This document shows positions 1 to 5,139 of a stretch of DNA of 6,124 nucleotides, piece by piece; position 1 is the first letter of the stretch, and each line of letters opens with the position of its first letter. The stretch spans positions 1 through 6,124 of the forward strand of contig JAGHUY010000335.1 of NCBI GenBank assembly GCA_018064545.1, read 5' to 3'. Position numbers and translations under genes: made by a program. Below the pieces are notes generated by a model. It worked only from the letters and a program-made list of their open reading frames with translations. It was not told where the DNA came from and did no database searches. This DNA is from Candidatus Apopatosoma intestinale. GTDB lineage: Bacteria > Bacillota > Clostridia > Oscillospirales > CAG-272.

Positions 1-636
1 ATGACAAAAGAGGAAAAACGAGCGCGCGCCACTGCCGTGTGCGCCAAACTGGAAGAAATCTATCCGGACGCCGAATGTGCGCTCGAATACGACGGGGACC
101 CGTGGCGGTTGCTCGTGATGGGACGCCTGTCGGCACAGTGCACGGACGCCCGCGTCAATATCGTGTGCCGCGATCTGTTTGCCGCCTATCCGACGGCGGT
201 CGACATGGCGGCGGCACCCGTGGAGGAGATCGAAAAACTGATCTATTCCTGCGGCTTTTACCGCATGAAAGCGCAGAATCTCAAAGACTTTTCCGCCATC
301 ATCACGGAAAAGTTCGGCGGTCGCGTCCCCGATACCATGGAAGACCTTCTGACCCTGCCGGGCGTCGGCAGAAAGATCGCCAATCTGATTCTCGGTGACG
401 TGTATCACAAACCGGCCGTGGTCGCCGATACCCATTGTATTCGCATTTCCAACCGGCTCGGCCTTTGCGGGAGCAAAGAACCGCAAAAGGTGGAATTTGC
501 TCTGCGCGAACTGCTCCCGCCGGAAAAATCTTCCGATTTCTGTCACCGGATCGTCTGGTTTGGCAGAGACACGTGCGACGCCAGAAAGCCGAAATGCGAA
601 ACCTGTCCGTTTGCCTCGTATGGCTGTATCAAATAA
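1..636 (+). CDS. nth: Endonuclease III, DNA base-excision repair glycosylase/AP lyase
   Basis: Bifunctional enzyme that removes oxidised pyrimidines from DNA and cuts the abasic site in base-excision repair. At 211 residues it equals the length I recall for E. coli Nth. Visible marks are the LSAQCTD segment (residues 43-49), the helix-hairpin-helix LPGVGRKIAN (119-128) with catalytic Lys125, and VADTH (141-145) with catalytic Asp143. A C-terminal [4Fe-4S] cysteine set lies at C192, C199, C202 and C209. The last spacing is C-X6-C where the family usually has C-X5-C, and the protein ends two residues later. The ATG at base 1 matches where the family N-terminus begins, but the upstream ribosome binding site is outside the window, so a slightly earlier start cannot be excluded. 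The stop is 12 bases before rarA, which suggests cotranscription. The family call is firm. Confidence 0.95.
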   Translation: MTKEEKRARATAVCAKLEEIYPDAECALEYDGDPWRLLVMGRLSAQCTDARVNIVCRDLFAAYPTAVDMAAAPVEEIEKLIYSCGFYRMKAQNLKDFSAIITEKFGGRVPDTMEDLLTLPGVGRKIANLILGDVYHKPAVVADTHCIRISNRLGLCGSKEPQKVEFALRELLPPEKSSDFCHRIVWFGRDTCDARKPKCETCPFASYGCIK

Positions 637-648
637 GAGGAGAGTAAT

Positions 649-1914
649 ATGGTAGTAAAACCGCTCGCAGACCGGATCCGTCCCACCGCGCTTGCCGACG
701 TCGTCGGCGACCGGAAACTGTTCGGGGAGGACGGCATCTTTGCGTCCATGATCGAAAACGGGCATATTCCGAATATGATCTTCTTCGGCCCGTCCGGCAC
801 GGGGAAAACGACCGTCGCCAATATTCTCGCCGCCGCGGCGGGGAAGACGCTCCACCGTCTCAACGCGACGTCGGCTTCCTTGTCCGACATCAAAGAGGTG
901 GTGGCGGATACGTCGTCGCTTCTCGGCACGGACGGCGTTCTTCTGTATCTCGATGAGATGCAGTATTTCAATAAAAAACAGCAACAGTCGCTTCTTGAAT
1001 TTATTGAGGACGGCCGTATCACGCTGATCGCCTCTACGACAGAAAACCCGTACTTTTATATTTATCCGGCCATCTTGTCCCGGAGTGCCGTTTTTGAATT
1101 CAAACCGCTGTCTCCGGCGGACATCATGACCGCCATGCGCCGTGCCGTCGCCATTCTGAACGCAGAGACGAAAGAAAAAGTCTCCATCGGGGACGATGCG
1201 CTGGAACTGATGGCCACTGCCGCCGCGGGCGACGTGCGCCGTTCGCTCAATCTGCTGGAAAACGTCTGCCGCGTCAGCCACGGCACGGTTACCAAAGACG
1301 ACGTTCGGACTTTTCTGCCAGAGATCATGGGCATGGCCGGCTTTGACAAAATGGGAGACGGTCATTATGATCTGCTTTCGGCTTTTCAAAAGTCGATCCG
1401 CGGTTCCGACCCGGATGCCGCGCTCTTTTATCTCGCCAAACTGCTCGCGGGCGGCGATATGATCTCTGTCTGCCGTCGGATTCAGGTGATCGCGAATGAA
1501 GACGTGGGGTTGGCGTATTCCCAAGCCGCCGTCGTCACGCGCGCCTGTGTGGAAAGCGCCCGCGAACTCGGGATGCCGGAGGCGGCCGTGCCGCTGGCTC
1601 ACGCTACGGTCCTGCTCGCCACCTCTCCGAAATCGAATGCTTCCTATATGGGCTATTATGCCGCACTCGAAGACGTGAATGCCGGACGGGGCGCGGGCGT
1701 GCCGCGCTGTCTCCAGAACGTCCATTTGGACGGGGAAAACGCGGAACAGAAAGGGCAGAATTATTTGTATCCTCATAACTATCCGAACCATTATGTGAGA
1801 CAGCAGTACCTGCCGGATGACCTTATCTCCCGTACCTATTATCATTTCGGTGAAAACAAGACAGAACAGGCGGCCAAACAGTATTGGGATCAGATAAAAG
1901 GAACGAAAAAGTGA
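649..1914 (+). CDS. rarA: Replication-associated recombination protein A (RarA/MgsA AAA+ ATPase)
   Basis: AAA+ clamp-loader-like ATPase acting at stalled replication forks. The family is known to bind single-strand-binding protein and DNA ends. The 421 residues match Gram-positive RarA length. In order: PLADRIRP at the N-terminus (5-12), Walker A GPSGTGKTT (47-55), Walker B LLYLDEM (98-104), sensor 1 ASTTENP (128-134), SRS with the probable arginine finger Arg145, and sensor 2 GDVRRSLNLLE (194-204). The C-terminal tetramerisation part follows, with KMGDGHYD (234-241), ANEDVGLAY (282-290) and YLPDDL (387-392). The Walker B continuation is DEMQYFN instead of the proteobacterial DEIHRFN, which I believe is common in Clostridia. 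The start is supported by AGGAG at 638-642, six bases before the ATG. It lies between nth and the oxidoreductase gene with only 12 and 16 bases on either side. Confidence 0.96.
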   Translation: MVVKPLADRIRPTALADVVGDRKLFGEDGIFASMIENGHIPNMIFFGPSGTGKTTVANILAAAAGKTLHRLNATSASLSDIKEVVADTSSLLGTDGVLLYLDEMQYFNKKQQQSLLEFIEDGRITLIASTTENPYFYIYPAILSRSAVFEFKPLSPADIMTAMRRAVAILNAETKEKVSIGDDALELMATAAAGDVRRSLNLLENVCRVSHGTVTKDDVRTFLPEIMGMAGFDKMGDGHYDLLSAFQKSIRGSDPDAALFYLAKLLAGGDMISVCRRIQVIANEDVGLAYSQAAVVTRACVESARELGMPEAAVPLAHATVLLATSPKSNASYMGYYAALEDVNAGRGAGVPRCLQNVHLDGENAEQKGQNYLYPHNYPNHYVRQQYLPDDLISRTYYHFGENKTEQAAKQYWDQIKGTKK

Positions 1915-1930
1915 TTTTTCGGAGGACAAT

Positions 1931-2974
1931 ATGAAAATAATACAGATTGGAGCGTCCGGCCATTACGCCTACGCGCCGGAAGCGGCGAAAAAACTCCGCT
2001 GTGAGTACGTCGGGATCGCCATGGGCGACCGGAGCGAAAAGAATACGGCCATGCCGTCTCTTGCGGCATACGGTTTTTCGCCCGCACGGTTTGATACGCC
2101 GGAGGAACTTTTCGAAAAGACGGATGCCGACGTTCTGGTGCTGAACTCTTATATGGGATATAACGCGAAATATGCCTGTATGGCGTTGAAACGCGGGATC
2201 AGCGTCTTTGCGGAAAAACCGATTGCCACAACGACGGACGATCTGAAACGGGTGATTTCCGCTTACCGGACGGCCAATACGACCGCTTGCCTTGTGGGGT
2301 CGCGGCAGGAGAGAGTTTGCCTTTGCGGAATGTTCGGGATATTGGATGAACCGTGGTTCGTCTGCGCGAGAGAACTCTCCACCGGCGGTGCTTTGGGAGA
2401 AATCCGTCTTGTCCACGCACAGAAATCGTATCGCCTCGGAACAAGAGAACCGTTTTATTCCCAAAGGGAACTGTACGGCGGCACCATTCCGTGGGTGTCG
2501 ATTCACGCCATTGACTGGGCGTGGCGGTTTTCGGGCATCCGTCCCGTCGAGGTGACTGCCCGTCAGAGCCGGGTGGCCAACGGGGGGAATGGGTCGTTGG
2601 AATCGACCGCCTGCTGTCTGTTCACCGGAGAAAACGGGGCGATGATCTCCGTTTCGGCCGATTATCTGCGCCCGTCTGCCGCCCCGACACACGATGACGA
2701 CCGCATTCGGCTGGCCGGCACAGAGGGAATCCTCGAAGTGCGCGATCGCCGCGTCTTCCTTTTGGACGGGGCGGGCGAGCGGGAACTTCCGCTTCCGGGC
2801 AAAACGGAATCCATATTTGAAAGATTTCTGCGGGAGATCGAGACCGGAAAACCGGGTACCGTCTCCGCCATGGGCAGTTTTTATTCGACCTATCTGGCTC
2901 TTTGCGCCCGGCAAAGCGCGGATACGGGGACGACCGTGAAAACGGATTTTGATGCTTTTTTACGGGAAACGTGA
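1931..2974 (+). CDS. Gfo/Idh/MocA-family NAD(P)-dependent oxidoreductase, substrate unknown
   Basis: Cytosolic dehydrogenase of the family that oxidises or reduces sugars, inositols and related polyols with NAD(P). The substrate cannot be assigned from sequence. The 347 residues are normal for the family. The N-terminal Rossmann fold begins MKIIQIGASGHYAYA, where GASGH stands in place of the usual GxGxxG. The AEKP motif (94-97) contains the lysine typical of catalysis, Lys96. The C-terminal alpha/beta domain has GALGEIR (153-159), AQKSYRLG (163-170) and GGTIPW...HAIDW (183-196) with the conserved His192 and Asp195. HDDDRIRLAGTEG (254-266) marks the final sheet. Residues about 118-128 look like a short insertion before GMFGILDEPWF. 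GGAGG at 1921-1925 lies five bases before the ATG. It follows rarA by 16 bases and is the last gene before a new promoter. Its link to the repair genes upstream is not clear. Confidence 0.88.
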   Translation: MKIIQIGASGHYAYAPEAAKKLRCEYVGIAMGDRSEKNTAMPSLAAYGFSPARFDTPEELFEKTDADVLVLNSYMGYNAKYACMALKRGISVFAEKPIATTTDDLKRVISAYRTANTTACLVGSRQERVCLCGMFGILDEPWFVCARELSTGGALGEIRLVHAQKSYRLGTREPFYSQRELYGGTIPWVSIHAIDWAWRFSGIRPVEVTARQSRVANGGNGSLESTACCLFTGENGAMISVSADYLRPSAAPTHDDDRIRLAGTEGILEVRDRRVFLLDGAGERELPLPGKTESIFERFLREIETGKPGTVSAMGSFYSTYLALCARQSADTGTTVKTDFDAFLRET

Positions 2975-2988
2975 TTGGCTGAAAGTCA

Positions 2989-3016
2989 TTGACAAGACGA
3001 TAAGTTTGAGTATAAT
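2989..3016 (+). promoter_or_regulatory. Sigma-A-type promoter for the rnhA-nifS-nifU-mnmA operon
   Basis: A perfect TTGACA -35 box (2989-2994) and a perfect TATAAT -10 box (3011-3016) are separated by 16 bases, one short of the optimum. Transcription should start near 3022-3024, giving a leader of about 30 bases before the rnhA GTG. The promoter sits in the only sizeable intergenic gap of the window (2975-3052), directly ahead of four closely packed genes. I saw no clear palindromic operator over it and no rho-independent terminator after the oxidoreductase gene, so some read-through from upstream is possible. Confidence 0.85.
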
Positions 3017-3026
3017 GGAGACGGTT

Positions 3027-3056
3027 ATGAAAGAATCCGGAACGGAGGAAACGTGA
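3027..3056 (+). other. Possible nine-codon leader ORF overlapping the rnhA start
   Basis: ATG at 3027 opens a frame reading MKESGTEET, ending with TGA at 3054-3056. That stop overlaps the rnhA GTG (3053-3055) as GTGA. The predicted transcript start at about 3022-3024 leaves only a few bases before this ATG, so it would have to be read nearly leaderless. No usable ribosome binding site would be in the RNA. The ORF may be chance. If translated, ribosomes stopping at the TGA could restart at the rnhA GTG. Confidence 0.2.
3044..3048 (+). promoter_or_regulatory. Ribosome binding site that fixes the GTG start of rnhA
   Basis: GGAGG ends four bases before GTG at 3053. No in-frame ATG gives a complete RNase HI N-terminus, and the conserved YTDGAC strand begins at residue 7 from this GTG, as expected for the family. 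Together these make GTG the start. Confidence 0.85.
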
Positions 3057-3493
3057 AAGAAGTCATTCTGTATACGGACGGAGCCTGTAAAGGAAATCCC
3101 GGCCCCGGCGGTTACTGCTGTATTCTGAAATACGGGGAGCGGGAAAAAGTCCTTTCCGGCGGGGAAGCCAATACGACGAACAACCGGATGGAACTGACCG
3201 CGGTGATCGAGGGGCTCAAAGCCTTAAAAGAGCGTTGCGCCGTTTCGGTCTATTCGGATTCCAAGTACGTGGTGGAAGCCGTCGAAAAAGGATGGGCCGA
3301 GGGTTGGCGCGCCAACGGGTGGCGAAAAGCCGATAAAAAGCCGGCGCTCAACGTCGATCTCTGGGAACAACTGCTGAACCTATTATCCCGCCATGCCGTG
3401 ACATTCTCGTGGATCAAAGGGCATGACGGGCAGGAATACAACGAGCGATGCGACCGCACGGCGGTGGCGGAAGCCGAAAAATTTACCGAGTGA
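3053..3493 (+). CDS. rnhA: Ribonuclease HI
   Basis: Endonuclease that cuts the RNA strand of RNA-DNA hybrids, removing R-loops and helping clear primers. It needs Mg2+ or Mn2+. The 146 residues are close to the 155 of E. coli RNase HI. The catalytic carboxylates are in place: Asp9 in [14 protein letters not shown], Glu47 in NNRMELTA, Asp69 in YSDSKYV and Asp134 in NERCDRTA. His124 sits in the flexible loop of WIKGHDG. The basic handle region is also present ([14 protein letters not shown], about 84-97), so this is the E. coli-like substrate-binding form and not the handle-less form. Translation starts at GTG. The gene ends TGA followed at once by TAA in frame. It is first in the operon after the consensus promoter, and 18 bases separate it from nifS. 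No N-terminal hybrid-binding domain is present. Confidence 0.96.
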   Translation: MKEVILYTDGACKGNPGPGGYCCILKYGEREKVLSGGEANTTNNRMELTAVIEGLKALKERCAVSVYSDSKYVVEAVEKGWAEGWRANGWRKADKKPALNVDLWEQLLNLLSRHAVTFSWIKGHDGQEYNERCDRTAVAEAEKFTE

Positions 3494-3498
3494 TAACA

Positions 3499-3504
3499 GA
3501 GGTG
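3499..3504 (+). promoter_or_regulatory. Ribosome binding site that fixes the TTG start of nifS
   Basis: GAGGTG, inside AGAGGTGG, is complementary to the 3' end of 16S rRNA and ends seven bases before TTG at 3512. From that TTG the protein begins MEKRFVYADNAATT, the normal N-terminus of the family. No nearby ATG in frame precedes the conserved YADNAATT strand. Confidence 0.82.
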
Positions 3505-3511
3505 GTAAGCA

Positions 3512-4699
3512 TTGGAAAAAAGATTTGTATATGCGGATAACGCGGCGACGACCAAACCGGACCCGCGCGTGATTGAGGCCATGATGCCTTGCTTTTCCGA
3601 AAACTGGGGCAATCCGTCCAGCCTGTACGGCATCGGACAGGAAGCCAAAGCCGTTTTAAACGGTGCGAGAGAAAAAATTGCTTCTCTGATGGGATGCGAT
3701 GCGGGGGAGATATTCTTCACCTCCTGCGGTACCGAGTCCGACAACTGGGCGATCCGCGGCGCGGCGCTGGCGGGCGTCAAAAAGGGAAAGCATCTGATCA
3801 CCAGCAAGGTGGAGCATCACGCCGTTCTCCATACGATGGCGTCGCTGGAACGGGAGGGCTTTGAGGTCACGTATCTGGACGTGGATGAATTCGGACGCGT
3901 CTCGGCCGATGCGGTCAGAGCCGCCATCCGTCCCGATACCACGCTTGTCACGGTCATGTTTGCCAACAATGAGATCGGCACGATCATGCCGATCCGAGAA
4001 ATCGCCGAGGTCTGCCATGAAAAGGGCGTGGTGTTCTTTACCGATGCCGTTCAGGCCGTCGGTCACGTGAACATGAATCTTCATGAGCTCGGTGTGGATA
4101 TGCTTTCCTGTTCCGGTCATAAAATTAACGCCCCGAAAGGCACCGGATTCCTTTATATCAAGAAAGGGACCCGCGTTCTGAATCTGATCGAGGGCGGTGG
4201 GCAGGAGCGCGGAAAACGCTCCGGCACGGAAAACGTGGCGTATGCCGTGGCACTCGCCAAGGCTCTGGAACTGGCACTGGCAAGCATCGACGATCTGAAA
4301 CGGGTCGAGGCCATGCGGAACCGTCTGATGGACGAGATTCTGCGCCGTGTTCCGTACAGCCGTCTGAACGGGCCGAGAGAGGGAAGACTTCCCGGCAATC
4401 TGAATATTTCTTTTGAATATATCGAAGGGGAGAGCATGACGCTTCTGCTGGATTCCTGCGGCATTTCCGCGTCCACCGGGTCCGCCTGCTCCAACAACTC
4501 CCTCGAACCGTCTCACGTTCTGCTTGCCATCGGCCTGCCGCACGAGAAAGCGCACGGCTCTCTGCGTCTCAGTCTGTCGCATGAGAACACCGATGAGGAC
4601 GTTTCCTATATTCTGGAAAACCTGCCGCCGATCGTACAGCGGCTTCGCGATATGAGCCCTCTGTATCATGAGGGTATGGAAAGAATCAAGGAGGACTGA
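3512..4699 (+). CDS. nifS: Cysteine desulfurase, NifS/IscS type
   Basis: PLP enzyme that takes sulfur from L-cysteine as an enzyme-bound persulfide, leaving alanine, and hands it to scaffold or tRNA-thiolation partners. The 395 residues fit group I desulfurases. Visible marks are YADNAATT (7-14), GNPSSLY (33-39), EHHAV (101-105) with His102 over the PLP ring, and TDAVQAVGH (177-185) with Asp178 and Gln181. SGHKINAPKG (201-210) holds the PLP Schiff-base Lys204, and GGGQERGKRSGTEN (228-241) follows. The catalytic-loop Cys326 is in STGSACSNNSLEPSH. The extended Cys loop argues for group I and against SufS. Translation starts at TTG. nifU follows two bases after the stop, and mnmA follows nifU, so the likely sulfur acceptors are both in the same operon. 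nifS is the name normally given to this clostridial type; it is equally IscS-like and does not imply nitrogen fixation. Confidence 0.95.
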   Translation: MEKRFVYADNAATTKPDPRVIEAMMPCFSENWGNPSSLYGIGQEAKAVLNGAREKIASLMGCDAGEIFFTSCGTESDNWAIRGAALAGVKKGKHLITSKVEHHAVLHTMASLEREGFEVTYLDVDEFGRVSADAVRAAIRPDTTLVTVMFANNEIGTIMPIREIAEVCHEKGVVFFTDAVQAVGHVNMNLHELGVDMLSCSGHKINAPKGTGFLYIKKGTRVLNLIEGGGQERGKRSGTENVAYAVALAKALELALASIDDLKRVEAMRNRLMDEILRRVPYSRLNGPREGRLPGNLNISFEYIEGESMTLLLDSCGISASTGSACSNNSLEPSHVLLAIGLPHEKAHGSLRLSLSHENTDEDVSYILENLPPIVQRLRDMSPLYHEGMERIKED

Positions 4700-4701
4700 A
4701 T

Positions 4702-5139
4702 ATGTATTCCGAGAAAGTCATGGACCATTTCATGCATCCGCGTAACGTCGGGGAAATCGAGAATGCCGACGGGATCGGGGAAGTCGGCAACGCCAAGTGC
4801 GGCGACATTATGAAAATGTTTTTGAAAATCGATGACGGCGTGATCACCCACGTAAACTACCAGACGTTCGGTGGCGGTGCCGCCGTGGCCACGTCCTCGA
4901 TCGCAACGGAACTGCTCAAGGGCAAAACGCTCGACGAAGCGCTGAAACTGACCAATCAGGCGGTCATCGAGGCTCTGGACGGTCTGCCGCCCGTCAAGAT
5001 CCATTGCTCGGTGCTGGCCGAAGAAGCGGTCAAAGCCGCCGTCGCCGATTACTACAAGAGAAACGGCATTGATAAGACGGTCGAAGGATGCGACGGCTGT
5101 TGCTGTGCCTGTGACAAACACGACTCGCATGAAAACTAA
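4702..5139 (+). CDS. nifU: Fe-S cluster assembly scaffold, NifU N-domain/IscU type, lacking one ligand cysteine
   Basis: Scaffold on which Fe-S clusters are built with sulfur from the neighbouring desulfurase before transfer to target proteins. The 145 residues hold only the IscU-like domain. The central [2Fe-2S] and C-terminal Nfu domains of nitrogen-fixation NifU are absent. Conserved features are MYSEKVMDHFMHPRNVGEI (1-19), Cys33 and Asp35 in CGDIMK, ATSSIATELLKGK (63-75), ALDGLPPVK (91-99), and His101-Cys102 in HCSVLAEEA. The usual TFGCGAA motif reads TFGGGAA (55-61). The second ligand cysteine is therefore Gly58 (GGC at 4873-4875), one base from TGC. After the domain comes a short tail with cysteines at 130, 133, 134, 135 and 137. 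AAGGAGG at 4688-4694 overlaps the end of nifS and lies seven bases before the ATG. The family is certain; whether it still assembles clusters normally is open. Confidence 0.93.
   Translation: MYSEKVMDHFMHPRNVGEIENADGIGEVGNAKCGDIMKMFLKIDDGVITHVNYQTFGGGAAVATSSIATELLKGKTLDEALKLTNQAVIEALDGLPPVKIHCSVLAEEAVKAAVADYYKRNGIDKTVEGCDGCCCACDKHDSHEN

Noticed and set aside
2292..2555. Plus-strand overlapping frame inside the oxidoreductase gene, considered as evidence of a frameshift
   Set aside because: The main frame keeps family motifs before and after this stretch (AEKP upstream, AQKSYRLG and HAIDW downstream). The alternative frame gives no family-like sequence.
1823..2914. Long minus-strand open frame (363 codons) across the end of rarA and most of the oxidoreductase gene
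   Set aside because: It lies almost wholly antisense to recognisable conserved genes. Its translation is rich in Arg, Gly, Pro and His with no family motif. G/C-rich third codon positions keep such frames open by chance.
2951..2990. Possible terminator after the oxidoreductase gene, suggested by a run of six T at 2956-2961
   Set aside because: The T run is inside the coding sequence and has no GC-rich stem before it. The small ACG/CGT repeat at 2962-2972 is too short to terminate transcription.
2975..3052. CymR- or IscR-type operator in the promoter gap
   Set aside because: I looked for an inverted repeat or a known Rrf2-family box over the promoter and found no convincing match. The only palindrome noted is the six-base TCCGGA at 3036-3041.
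3656..4669. Long minus-strand open frame (337 codons) antisense to nifS
   Set aside because: The plus strand encodes a complete cysteine desulfurase with all catalytic residues. The antisense product shows no domain and no credible ribosome binding site.
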